Shown here: one piece after another, positions 1 to 6,679 of the stretch
Layout: the number at the start of each line of letters is the position of its first letter
How positions within the stretch are numbered: position 1 is the stretch's first letter
From: an uncultured Collinsella sp.
Lineage (GTDB): Bacteria; Actinomycetota; Coriobacteriia; Coriobacteriales; Coriobacteriaceae
NCBI GenBank assembly: GCA_902488525.1
Contig: CABTWP010000031.1
Coordinates: 1 to 23,898 of the forward strand
Direction: 5' to 3'
DNA length: 23,898 nucleotides
Notes under the pieces: generated by a model
Database searches by the model: none
The model's input: the letters and a program-made list of their open reading frames with translations, nothing else
What the model was told of the DNA's origin: nothing
Translations under genes and position numbers: made by a program

Positions 1-21
1 AGACGTGTGCTCTTCCGATCT
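1..21 (+). other. Sequencing adapter remnant (Illumina TruSeq read 2)
   Basis: The first 21 bases, starting AGACGTGTGC and ending TTCCGATCT, match the 3' end of the Illumina TruSeq read-2 adapter as I know it. The pstB reading frame starts to make sense directly after it. This is library DNA carried into the assembly, not biology, and it implies that the window starts at a contig edge. Confidence 0.96.
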
Positions 22-77
22 TCACCAGTCCGGTGGACTCGCGGACGGAAGACTATATCACCGGCCGCTTTGGCTGA
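22..77 (+). CDS. pstB: Phosphate ABC transporter ATP-binding protein PstB, C-terminal fragment
   Basis: Only the last codons are present, reading TSPVDSRTEDYITGRFG and then TGA at 75-77. The ending TEDYITGR(F/Y)G is the characteristic C-terminus of PstB, the ATPase of the high-affinity PstSCAB phosphate importer at the cytoplasmic membrane. The rest is missing because the contig starts here, directly after adapter sequence. The gene lies 92 bp upstream of phoU in the same direction, which is the standard pst-phoU operon order and supports the call. Nothing can be said about the Walker motifs, which lie outside the window. Confidence 0.88.
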
Positions 78-102
78 TCGGTGCGACTAGTCCCAAGCTG
101 AT

Positions 103-149
103 CGGACCTGGTCCGGTGTATATTCACTGTGCGGGCGGCATGACCGCAC
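103..149 (+). other. Two short hairpins between pstB and phoU
   Basis: A near-contiguous inverted repeat CGGACC-T-GGTCCG lies at 103-115, and a 6-bp stem GTGCGG/CCGCAC (129-134 with 144-149) follows. Neither has a T-run. They could damp read-through or shield the mRNA between pstB and phoU, but no function is shown. Confidence 0.3.
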
Positions 150-169
150 CCAACTGATTGGAGTGAACC

Positions 170-1027
170 ATGCGCAAACTGTTTTCCCGTCAGCTCGTCG
201 AGGCCCGTCACGAGATGCTGAGCATCTATGAGGCCGTCGATCTGGCCCTCCACGATGCCGTTAAGGCCTATGTGACCGACGACCGCAAGCTCGCCACCAA
301 GACCAAGAAGCGCACGCTTTCGATTGACGCGCGCTGCGCTAACCTGGAGGCCGTGTGCTACAACCTGATCGCCACGCAGTCACCGGTCGCCTCCGACTTC
401 CGCTTGCTGCAGACGATTATCTACGTCGACTTTAACCTGCAGCGCATGACCGATAAGGTTCGCCAGATCTGCCGCGCCACGCGTCATATGATCAAGGCCG
501 ACATCTCGCTGCCCCAGGAGCTCGTCGGTACGGTCGAGGCCGAGGCTGAGGCCGTCTACCAGGTGCTGGGCTCTTCGCTTTCTGCGCTCGTCACTAACGA
601 CATGTCCATCATCTGCAGCCTGGCCGTCGAGGACGAGCCGGTGCATGCGGCGTACGAGAAGTTCTTCCGCACCTTTAACCGCATGGACACGGGCGATTTT
701 ATGGACGACGACAGCAACTATGACGACCTGCGCCGCGCCATCATGGTTTCGCGCTACCTCGATCGCATCGCCTCGATTTCCATCGATGCCGCCTGCCGTC
801 TGACCTTCCTGTTGACTGGTCAGCGCATGAATGCCGGCGATATCGCCCGCACTGATGAGGATGAGCTCGAGAGCATGCGCGTGCCTTCGGGCGAGGGTGT
901 TATCATGAGGCCCGCCGTCGACGCTCGCTACGTTGCCAAGGTGCCCGCTAACGAGGTCAGCGAGGGTCTTCGCTACCTGCTCGATCATCTTGAGGATGAG
1001 GACGATGGCGAGGACGACGAGGAGTAA
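170..1027 (+). CDS. phoU: Phosphate uptake regulator PhoU
   Basis: This 285-residue protein is a PhoU-family helical-bundle protein. PhoU acts in the cytoplasm and couples the Pst transporter to the phosphate-sensing kinase, keeping the Pho regulon off when phosphate is plentiful. It begins MRKLFSRQLVEARHEML, typical of the first PhoU repeat, and a second repeat covers about residues 120-218. Two features are unusual. The E(D)xxxD metal-cluster motifs are altered: repeat 1 reads QRMTD (residues 91-95, Glu to Gln) and repeat 2 reads DRIAS (198-202, last Asp to Ser). The C-terminus is extended by some 60 residues and ends in an acidic tail. The start has a Shine-Dalgarno TTGGAGTG just upstream. 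The gene follows pstB, as in many pst operons, and a hairpin at 1065-1096 ends the unit. Confidence 0.93.
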   Translation: MRKLFSRQLVEARHEMLSIYEAVDLALHDAVKAYVTDDRKLATKTKKRTLSIDARCANLEAVCYNLIATQSPVASDFRLLQTIIYVDFNLQRMTDKVRQICRATRHMIKADISLPQELVGTVEAEAEAVYQVLGSSLSALVTNDMSIICSLAVEDEPVHAAYEKFFRTFNRMDTGDFMDDDSNYDDLRRAIMVSRYLDRIASISIDAACRLTFLLTGQRMNAGDIARTDEDELESMRVPSGEGVIMRPAVDARYVAKVPANEVSEGLRYLLDHLEDEDDGEDDEE

Positions 1028-1064
1028 GTAACCCCGTTCGTCGAAAGATTGTAAATACCTAAGT

Positions 1065-1096
1065 GAGCGCGGCCTTGCACATGCGGGGCCGCGCTC
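1065..1096 (+). terminator. Hairpin after phoU
   Basis: A perfect 10-bp GC-rich stem pairs 1065-1074 (GAGCGCGGCC) with 1087-1096, with a 12-nt loop. Only TTGCGTT follows, so it is a weak or Rho-assisted terminator candidate. It lies within a longer open frame upstream of yggS, which argues against any yggS start before 1147. Confidence 0.6.
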
Positions 1097-1146
1097 TTGC
1101 GTTAGCATGGGACTACTTGTTTGGCTGTCAGCGGAGGCGATTAGCA

Positions 1147-1884
1147 ATGGATAACTATTTGGACTTGATGCGCGCTCGCCGCGAGCAGATACTCGAGCGT
1201 TTCTATGCCGCGCTCGATCGCGCTGGGAGGCCCCACGATGGCGCGCGTTTGATTGCCGTGTCCAAGACCGTCGGTGTCAATGAGACCATCGCGGCCGTCC
1301 AGGTGGGATACCGCCATTTTGCCGAGAACCGCCCGCAAGAGCTCGTCCGCAAGCTCACGGGTCTGGCGGAGCATCCGGAACTGCCCGAGGTGCGCTTCGA
1401 CATGATTGGCAACCTTCAGACCAACAAGATCAACGCGGTGTTGGGCTCGGCCGAGCTGATTCATTCGGTGGGGTCGCTTCATTTGGCGCAGGCGATCTCG
1501 AGCCGTGCCATTCGCAAGATCGAAGCTGGCGAGCTCGCCGCCCCCCAGCAGGTGCTGATCGAGGTTAACGTAAGCGGCGAGGAGTCCAAGGGCGGTTTTT
1601 CGCCCGATGAGATTCGTGGCGCTGCCGGCGAGCTTGCGGAACTTGAGGGAATTTGTGTGCAGGGCCTTATGACTATGGCCCCTCGGGGGAACAAGGATGT
1701 GGCGCGTCGCACCTTTGCCGGGCTGCGAGAGCTGAGGGATGAGCTGGAGGCGGCGCATCCCGATCTGAGGCTGCCCGAGCTTTCTTGCGGCATGAGTGAG
1801 GACTTTGAGCCTGCCCTTGAGGAGGGCTCTACGCTCGTTCGCCTGGGCAGGGTAGTATTTAGCCCGGAGTTTGCAGTAAAATAG
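1147..1884 (+). CDS. yggS: YggS/PLPBP family pyridoxal-phosphate-binding protein
   Basis: The protein has 245 residues from the ATG at 1147, which is preceded by GGAGG at 1133-1137. The open frame extends upstream to 1063, but that part runs through a terminator-like hairpin, so the later start is preferred. The family is a single-domain TIM-barrel fold that carries PLP on one lysine and helps balance vitamin B6 and amino-acid pools; no enzymatic reaction is firmly assigned. The expected PLP lysine is K40 in LIAVSKTVG. Further family motifs are HFAENRPQE, HMIGNLQTNK-like FDMIGNLQTNK, VNVSGEESKGG, GLMTMAP and the C-terminal LSCGMSEDFEPALEEGST(L/M)VRLG. It sits ahead of sepF and yggT, its usual neighbours in Gram-positive division clusters. 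Confidence 0.95.
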   Translation: MDNYLDLMRARREQILERFYAALDRAGRPHDGARLIAVSKTVGVNETIAAVQVGYRHFAENRPQELVRKLTGLAEHPELPEVRFDMIGNLQTNKINAVLGSAELIHSVGSLHLAQAISSRAIRKIEAGELAAPQQVLIEVNVSGEESKGGFSPDEIRGAAGELAELEGICVQGLMTMAPRGNKDVARRTFAGLRELRDELEAAHPDLRLPELSCGMSEDFEPALEEGSTLVRLGRVVFSPEFAVK

Positions 1885-1944
1885 GGCTCTGAAGTGCGCA
1901 CTGGTTTACAGAGCGCCTGCACTAAACCGTGAGAGGACACAACC

Positions 1945-2667
1945 ATGGGCTTCCTTGACGAGATTAAAAATAAGATGCACCTGGGCGGCCAGCAGGGTTA
2001 CGACCAGAGCTATGACCAGGATGACGACTACGGCTACGATGACGGCTACGACGATGGCTATCAGGGCAACGGCTACAGTGGTGCTTCGGGCGAGGGCTTC
2101 TACACCCAAGACGAGCCGAGCAACGGCCTGCTTGGCCAGACGCGCCGCGGTGAAGCTGAGTCGGTTGCCGTGTATACGCGCTCCGGTCAGCTGGTCGGCG
2201 ATGACTCCCGCCATGCCACGACGTATAACCCGCCTTCGCGCTCGCAGGACAGTGTTGCGAGCGGTTATCGTCCTGGTGCCTATGACACGCCGTCGAGCTA
2301 CGCCGAGAATACCCGCGCCCGTGCCGCCGCTGCACCCGCGCCTGCACCGAGCGATGCCTCGGCCTATGCGAGCAATATCATCAACGCCACGCCGCAGCTG
2401 CCGGCCTATGTCCTGCGCCCCGAGAGCTATGACGACGTGGAGACCGTGGTGCGCCGCGTTCGCACCAAGCAGCCTGTCGCACTGATTTTTGTGGGCGTAC
2501 GCACCGAAGTTGCCAAGCGCGTCTTGGACTTCTCTTACGGCTTTGCCTGCGGTCTGGGTGCCACGGTCAAGGAGGTGGGCGACCGCGTGTTCATGGTGCT
2601 GCCCGCCGGTTGCGAGGTCAAAGATTCCGATCTCAAGAAGCTTCGTGCCGACGGCTACCTTAAGTAA
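1945..2667 (+). CDS. sepF: Cell division protein SepF
   Basis: SepF (240 residues) binds the C-terminal tail of FtsZ and anchors or aligns FtsZ filaments at the membrane of the division site. The N-terminus MGFLDEIKNKM is the expected amphipathic membrane-targeting helix. Residues about 15-45 form an Asp/Tyr/Gly-rich low-complexity stretch, followed by a long disordered linker rich in Ala, Pro and Ser. The globular SepF domain lies at about 155-240 (YDDVETVVRRVRTKQPVAL, then GFACGLGATVKEVGDRVFMVLP). The protein is longer than Bacillus SepF (about 150 residues) because of the linker. The start is set by GAGAGG at 1931-1936. The stop TAA is in the same frame as the downstream yggT and only 21 bases before its likely start. 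Confidence 0.95.
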   Translation: MGFLDEIKNKMHLGGQQGYDQSYDQDDDYGYDDGYDDGYQGNGYSGASGEGFYTQDEPSNGLLGQTRRGEAESVAVYTRSGQLVGDDSRHATTYNPPSRSQDSVASGYRPGAYDTPSSYAENTRARAAAAPAPAPSDASAYASNIINATPQLPAYVLRPESYDDVETVVRRVRTKQPVALIFVGVRTEVAKRVLDFSYGFACGLGATVKEVGDRVFMVLPAGCEVKDSDLKKLRADGYLK

Positions 2668-2688
2668 AGACAAGACGAGGAGATTCCC

Positions 2689-2970
2689 ATCAACATCTAC
2701 ACTGTCGTCCAGCTGGTCAACACGCTGTTCAACTTCTATTCCACGCTCATTGTCGTCTACTGCTTTATGACGTGGATTCCCATGAAGCAGGGTGGTTTGC
2801 TTCAGGATATTGCCGCGGTGCTTGATAGCGTGTGCGGTCCGTGGCTCAACCTGTTCCGTCGTTTCATCCCGCCGATGGGCGGTATCGATTTTTCGCCGGT
2901 CGTTGCGATTATTGCGTTGCAGTTGGTGCAGAGGCTGGTTCTGCAGCTTCTTATAGGTATACTCGTGTAG
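2689..2970 (+). CDS. yggT: YggT family membrane protein, probable AUC start
   Basis: YggT proteins are small integral membrane proteins of unclear function, found next to yggS and sepF. Read from 2689 the frame gives 93 residues with two hydrophobic segments: about 6-28 (VVQLVNTLFNFYSTLIVVYC) and about 70-92 (the FSPVVAIIALQLVQRLVLQLL region), plus the family-like C-F-M-T-W-I-P turn and NLFRRFIPP. The frame is open back to the sepF stop at 2665-2667, with no ATG, GTG or TTG before the ATG at 2767, which would delete the first membrane segment. GAGGAG at 2677-2682 is six bases ahead of an ATC codon at 2689, so AUC is the best-placed start. Alternatives are AUU at 2683, CUG at 2716, read-through from sepF, or a sequence error. 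Confidence 0.8.
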   Translation: MNIYTVVQLVNTLFNFYSTLIVVYCFMTWIPMKQGGLLQDIAAVLDSVCGPWLNLFRRFIPPMGGIDFSPVVAIIALQLVQRLVLQLLIGILV

Positions 2971-3031
2971 AACTGACTTAGTAACTTACGTCGGGCGTGT
3001 AGCGCCGAGGCGATGAAAAAGGAGACTTGTT

Positions 3032-3706
3032 ATGGCTATTACCCCTGCAGACATCCAGGCTCAGACTTTCTCTGAGGCCAAGCGTGGCTACGATCCTGCT
3101 GAGGTCGACGTCTTCTTGGAGACGCTGTCCTCCGAGGTTGACGCTATGCTCGCTAAGATCGTCGACCTTAAGGGCCGTCTGACTGCTACCGAGCAGCAGC
3201 TTGCCGATGCGCAGGCTCAGCTTGCCCAGGCTCAGGATGCCACCGCCCAGGCCGCTCCTGCCGCCCCCGTGGCTGCTCCCGCCCCTGACTTCTCCGCTCA
3301 GGAGCGCCAGATTTCCGCTGCCCTGATCGCTGCCCAGCAGACCGCTGAGACCATCGTCAACGATGCCAACGAGAACGCTGAGCGTATCCGCAACGAGGCT
3401 GACGCCAAGGCCCGCGAGGTTATCCGCCAGGCTCTGACTGAGAAGCAGGCCGAGCTCGAGGAGATCGATCGTCTCAAGGCTTCCCGTGAGGAGTTCAAGG
3501 CCGAGTATCTCAAGCTCATCCAGCACTTCATGGACGATGCCCAGAACTCTTTCCCGGCCGATCTGATGGCCTCTACGCCGGTCGGTTCTGCCGCTTCTCC
3601 TGCGGTGACTGTTCCCGCCGAGCCGCTGCCCGTCGCTGACCCGGTTGTCCCCGTGGCCGATCCCTTCGCCCCGATCGACAACTTCGCTGCCGACGACCTG
3701 GACTAA
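3032..3706 (+). CDS. divIVA: DivIVA-domain cell division/polar growth protein
   Basis: This 224-residue protein has an N-terminal DivIVA domain: MAITPADIQAQTFSEAKRGYDPAEVDVFL matches the membrane-curvature-binding segment with its FxxAxRGYDxxEVDxFL pattern. A first coiled coil covers about 28-70, then an Ala/Pro linker (72-90), then a second charged coiled coil (about 92-175), then a Pro/Val/Ala-rich acidic tail. DivIVA proteins assemble at poles and septa and recruit wall-synthesis or division partners. The start has AAAAAGGAGA just upstream. TATACT at 2958-2963 in the end of yggT could be a private -10 box, but no good -35 was found. The gene follows yggT by 61 bp; ylmH, often found between them in Firmicutes, is absent. 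A clear terminator follows. Confidence 0.93.
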   Translation: MAITPADIQAQTFSEAKRGYDPAEVDVFLETLSSEVDAMLAKIVDLKGRLTATEQQLADAQAQLAQAQDATAQAAPAAPVAAPAPDFSAQERQISAALIAAQQTAETIVNDANENAERIRNEADAKAREVIRQALTEKQAELEEIDRLKASREEFKAEYLKLIQHFMDDAQNSFPADLMASTPVGSAASPAVTVPAEPLPVADPVVPVADPFAPIDNFAADDLD

Positions 3707-3732
3707 CATTCGGCCTACAATTTAGTGCCTCG

Positions 3733-3762
3733 AAAGGACCCGTAGCTTGCGGGTCCTTTTTT
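3733..3762 (+). terminator. Rho-independent terminator of divIVA
   Basis: A 10-bp stem AAAGGACCCG/CGGGTCCTTT (3733-3742 with 3750-3759) has a 7-nt loop and runs into a T6 tract. It ends the yggS-sepF-yggT-divIVA unit. Confidence 0.92.
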
Positions 3763-3787
3763 ATGACTGTGCAGGGGCGCGCAACAT

Positions 3788-3825
3788 AAAAAACCGAGCC
3801 CTGCACATGGTGGCGCAGAACTCGG
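3788..3825 (-). terminator. Rho-independent terminator of the nitroreductase gene
   Basis: On the minus strand an 11-bp stem (CCGAGTTCTGC with GCAGGGCTCGG, including two U-G wobbles) is followed by T6, which is the A-run at 3788-3793 on the plus strand. A second possible stem, 3769-3776 with 3799-3806, overlaps it and may serve the plus strand. Confidence 0.85.
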
Positions 3826-3873
3826 CGAACGGGTGAGCGGTCAAGGGTGGGTTTTAAGGCATGTCCCAAAAAT

Positions 3874-4404
3874 CTACTTGAGGAGGAAGTCGGAGAGGGG
3901 AATGGTGCGTGCCTCGCGATGCTCGGGATCGGCGATGTGGTCGGCGGGATAGCCACAGACGAGCATGTGATAGGGATAGACGCCCTTGGACAGATTGAAC
4001 TGCTCCTGTGCCACCTCAGGCTTGAAATGGCATACCCAGCACGTTCCCAGGCCCTGCTCGGTGGCCTCCATCATCATCTGATCACACACGATTGAGGTGT
4101 CGATTTCACTAGAATTCATCTGGTCATACGGGCGCACCCAAGCATCACCGGTAACGCTGCAAATAAGGAAGACAAGCGGAGCGCCAAAGATAGACTCATC
4201 ACGAGCAAACCGAGGCTGACAAGCAGCTGCCTTCTCCAGAAGCTCAGGCGTATCCAACACCATCACACGGGCTGGATGGTTATTACAAGCAGAAGGAGCA
4301 ATGCGTCCAGCCTCAACAATGGCATCCACCACAGCCTGCTCCACAGCCCGAGCCTCAAATTCACGACAAGAATACCGACCCCGAGCCAGATCCAAATAAG
4401 ACAT
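3874..4404 (-). CDS. Nitroreductase family FMN protein
   Basis: The protein has 176 residues from the ATG at 4404-4402; a good Shine-Dalgarno (GGAGGG on the minus strand) is about five bases upstream, so the longer open frame to 4470 is not needed. Nitroreductase-family enzymes are FMN-dependent NAD(P)H oxidoreductases that work as dimers in the cytosol. Seen motifs are RGRYSCREF (residues 8-16, the FMN-phosphate-binding RxSxR region), SACNNHPARV (38-47, the SAxNxQPW-like loop) and EQGLGTCWVCHF, the typical EAxGLGTCWxG region with variation. The protein is at the short end of the family, and the natural substrate cannot be read from sequence. The 5' third of the gene and its upstream region are unusually A/C-rich on the plus strand compared with neighbours. 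Confidence 0.88.
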   Translation of the reverse strand: MSYLDLARGRYSCREFEARAVEQAVVDAIVEAGRIAPSACNNHPARVMVLDTPELLEKAAACQPRFARDESIFGAPLVFLICSVTGDAWVRPYDQMNSSEIDTSIVCDQMMMEATEQGLGTCWVCHFKPEVAQEQFNLSKGVYPYHMLVCGYPADHIADPEHREARTIPLSDFLLK

Positions 4405-4689
4405 ACAAGCCCTCCAACAATTAAAAATCAAACAAACCCAAAGTAACCCAAACAGTACCCAAAGCAGCAATCAGCCAATCGCTCATCGAATACCAAAGTA
4501 AAACCCCGAGCAATCAAGGGCCATCACAGCAAAGGCCCCACCACGCTCAACCCCTCAGCCAAAGTTCCCAATGGTGGTACGTAAGGGAGCGGGCCCGACC
4601 ACTAATACCTTTTGAACGACTCTGCTTGCAGCCGGAGTGAAAAAGGTATTAGTGGTCGGGCCCGCGACCGGTGGGATACGTACCCCCAA
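4405..4689. other. Intergenic tract, strongly A/C-biased on + strand, with inverted repeat
   Basis: This gene-free stretch separates the DUF47 stop and the nitroreductase start, both on the minus strand. Positions 4405-4464 contain only about four G and six T on the plus strand. The box CCCAAAGTAACCCAAACAG at 4437-4455 recurs with one change at 18185-18203, after polA. A long inverted repeat occupies 4589-4665. No ORF with a ribosome site was seen here. Confidence 0.7.
4589..4665. repeat. 25-bp perfect inverted repeat (long hairpin)
   Basis: Arms 4589-4613 and 4641-4665 are exactly complementary over 25 bases, with a 27-nt loop. The outer end is GC-rich (GCGGGCCCG) and the inner end is ACC followed by four T. 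An outer 8-bp pair, GGTACGTA (4576-4583) with TACGTACC (4677-4684), extends it after an internal loop. There is no T-run after the stem on either strand, so it is not a standard terminator. It could be a bidirectional transcription barrier, an RNA-processing site or a copy of a dispersed repeat. Confidence 0.95.
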
Positions 4690-5313
4690 TTAACTGTTCT
4701 TCATGACAATCGAATCCACAACATCGGCCACATTCTCGCAGCAGTCGGCGCAGTACTCCAAGAAGGCGTACACGTCACGCCAAGCGATGACCTCAAGCGG
4801 ATCCTTGCCATTGACGTGCAGGTTGCGCATAGCGTTGATGTAGAGCTCGTCGGCCTCGGATTCGATGGTGTTGATCTGGATGACGAGCTCGCGCAGGGTC
4901 TTGGACTTGCGGTAGTTGGGCAGCTCGACCATCAGGTCCTTCATGGCGCGGCAGGCGTCGGTCACCTTGTGGGCGATGACAATGGCATCGGGGTGGATGC
5001 TCTGGATGTTGGTGAAGTAGACGCGCTGCACGACGCCTTCGATACGGTCAAGCACAGTGTCGAGCGCGCAACTCATCAGGTCCAGATCCTCGCGCTCAAG
5101 CGGGGTGATAAAGGCAGTGAGCAGGGCATCCTCGAGCTCATGGTGCTTCTTGTCGGCCGCATGCTCAATCGCATGCATCTCCTCGAGCATGTCGTGGATT
5201 TGCGCGGGATCAAAGTTCTCAAAAATCTTGGTGAGCAGCTCTGCGGCCTGGACGGCTAGGTCGGCGCAGGCGACGTAGTTGTCAAAGTAGAACGAATCGG
5301 GTTTCTTTGCCAT
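4690..5313 (-). CDS. DUF47/PhoU-like protein, Pit accessory protein
   Basis: This 207-residue, almost entirely helical protein belongs to the DUF47 (TIGR00153, PhoU-like) family. Such proteins are usually encoded next to PiT phosphate transporters and are thought to modulate them. It begins MAKKPDSFYFDNYVACADLAVQAAELL, with the typical early F-D-NF and helix start. Family-like segments are EHAADKKHHEL (about 49-59), FITPLEREDL (68-77), LDRIEGVVQRV (87-97), and EADELY, then AWRDVYAFLEYCADCCENVADVVDSIV at the C-terminus, where the paired acidic motif (Y-x-E...D..E..AD) lies. It starts about 66 bases after the stop of the Pit gene on the same strand, so the two are very probably co-transcribed. 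Confidence 0.93.
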   Translation of the reverse strand: MAKKPDSFYFDNYVACADLAVQAAELLTKIFENFDPAQIHDMLEEMHAIEHAADKKHHELEDALLTAFITPLEREDLDLMSCALDTVLDRIEGVVQRVYFTNIQSIHPDAIVIAHKVTDACRAMKDLMVELPNYRKSKTLRELVIQINTIESEADELYINAMRNLHVNGKDPLEVIAWRDVYAFLEYCADCCENVADVVDSIVMKNS

Positions 5314-5379
5314 GGGTGGTCCTTTCGAGGTGAAGATGGGCGGGCGAGGTAATGCAGTCCGGATGGACGTTCGGTTTGA

Positions 5380-6429
5380 CTAGAGGAACATCATGAACAG
5401 CTTGGCCATGACAAAGCTGATGAGTCCGCAGGCGGGGAAGGTGAAGAACCAGGTGAACATCATGTCCTTGACGACACCGAAGTTGATGGCCGAAAGGCGC
5501 TTGCCGGCACCGACGCCCATGATGGCGCAGGTCTTGATGTGGGTGGAGGACACGGGGATGCCGGTAAGGGTGGCAAGCAGCAGGTTTGCGGCGCCCGCCA
5601 GGTCGGCGGAGAAGCCCTGGTACTTTTCGAGCTTGACCATGCTCTGGCCGACGGACTTGATGATGCGCTCGCCGCCCACGCTGGTGCCGATACCCATAGT
5701 GGCCGAGCACAGCAGCATAATCCAGATGGGGATGCCTGCATCGCCGACGCTCGTCTGGCCGCTGGCAAAGGCCACGCCTAAAAAGAGCACGCCGATGAAC
5801 TTCTGTCCATCCTGCGCGCCGTGCATAAAGCTCATGGCCGCAGCGCTCGCGATCTGAGCGTATTTAAAGAAGACATTGGCACGTCGCCTGTTGGCGGCGG
5901 CGAAAAGAATCGAGACGAGCTTGCACAGGACCCAGCCCATGACAAAGCCCAGGCCGATGGAGAGCGCCAGGCCGTAGATGACCTTCATCCATTCGTGGAC
6001 GTTGACGCTGCTCGCACCGCCGAGGGCGATGGCGGCACCGGTCAGGCCGGCGATAAGGCTGTGGCTTTGCGAGGTGGGGATGCCAAAACGCGACGCTGTG
6101 GCGCCGTAGACGACGATGGAGAACAGCGCCGCGCATAGGCAGGCGAGCGCCATGGTGCTGTTTCCGCCAAAGTCGACGATATGTGAGATGGTGTTGGCGA
6201 CGCTCGCGTTAAAGTGCGTCATGATGAGCACGCCGAGGAAGTTGAATGCGGCGCTCATGAGAATGGCGGCGCGGGCGGGCATGCAACGCGTAGTGACGCA
6301 GGTCGCGATGGCGTTGGGCGCGTCGGTCCACCCATTGACGAAGATGGCGCCCAACGCGAGGATCACGGTGACGGCAAGGACTGGGTTCGACACAATTTGG
6401 CCGAGGAAGGTTGAGAACGTTACGTCCAT
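5380..6429 (-). CDS. pit: Inorganic phosphate transporter, PiT family
   Basis: This 349-residue polytopic membrane protein is of the PiT type, which imports phosphate (often as a metal-phosphate complex) driven by a cation gradient. The two inverted family signatures are present: NGWTDAPNAIATCVTTR (about 32-48, the GANDxANAxG region) with FGIPTSQSHSLIAGLTGA in the first half, and GIGTSVGGERIIKSVGQSM with GIPVSSTHIKTCAIMGVGA in the second. About ten hydrophobic segments can be traced. The ATG at 6429-6427 has only a weak GAGAAAG upstream, whereas a perfect 10-base Shine-Dalgarno-like AGGAGGTGAT lies farther up in the leader at 6491-6482. The DUF47 partner follows. With pst-phoU at the window start, the organism has two phosphate importers encoded within 6 kb. 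Confidence 0.94.
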   Translation of the reverse strand: MDVTFSTFLGQIVSNPVLAVTVILALGAIFVNGWTDAPNAIATCVTTRCMPARAAILMSAAFNFLGVLIMTHFNASVANTISHIVDFGGNSTMALACLCAALFSIVVYGATASRFGIPTSQSHSLIAGLTGAAIALGGASSVNVHEWMKVIYGLALSIGLGFVMGWVLCKLVSILFAAANRRRANVFFKYAQIASAAAMSFMHGAQDGQKFIGVLFLGVAFASGQTSVGDAGIPIWIMLLCSATMGIGTSVGGERIIKSVGQSMVKLEKYQGFSADLAGAANLLLATLTGIPVSSTHIKTCAIMGVGAGKRLSAINFGVVKDMMFTWFFTFPACGLISFVMAKLFMMFL

Positions 6430-6642
6430 ATATGGGCTTTCTCGAAGTTTGCAGACACGTTACAAAAACATGATAAATCGTATCACCTCCTGCGGGTCTC
6501 TTTACCGAGTTCTGATGGGAGAAGTGAACTTTTTGGCACTAAAATTGAATATTAGCCCTGTTGACCGCGGGTGTTCTTTTTGCTAACACGCCATGCGGAC
6601 ACGTGCGATTACTACGACACTCCAAAACCACAGTCTGTTCGC

Positions 6643-6672
6643 TTTACAACATGCAAACATGCGTTCGATAAT
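6643..6672 (+). promoter_or_regulatory. Promoter of the 6680 gene, probably giving a leaderless mRNA
   Basis: A -35 box TTTACA (6643-6648) and a -10 box GATAAT (6667-6672) are separated by 18 bases; each matches consensus at five of six positions. The -10 ends seven bases before the ATG at 6680, so transcription would start at or next to the start codon. Confidence 0.6.
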
Positions 6673-6679
6673 AGGAGGC

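Noticed and set aside
1063..1146. Upstream extension of yggS
   Set aside because: It would translate through a terminator-like hairpin and lacks a ribosome site; 1147 has GGAGG at good spacing and the family-typical N-terminus.
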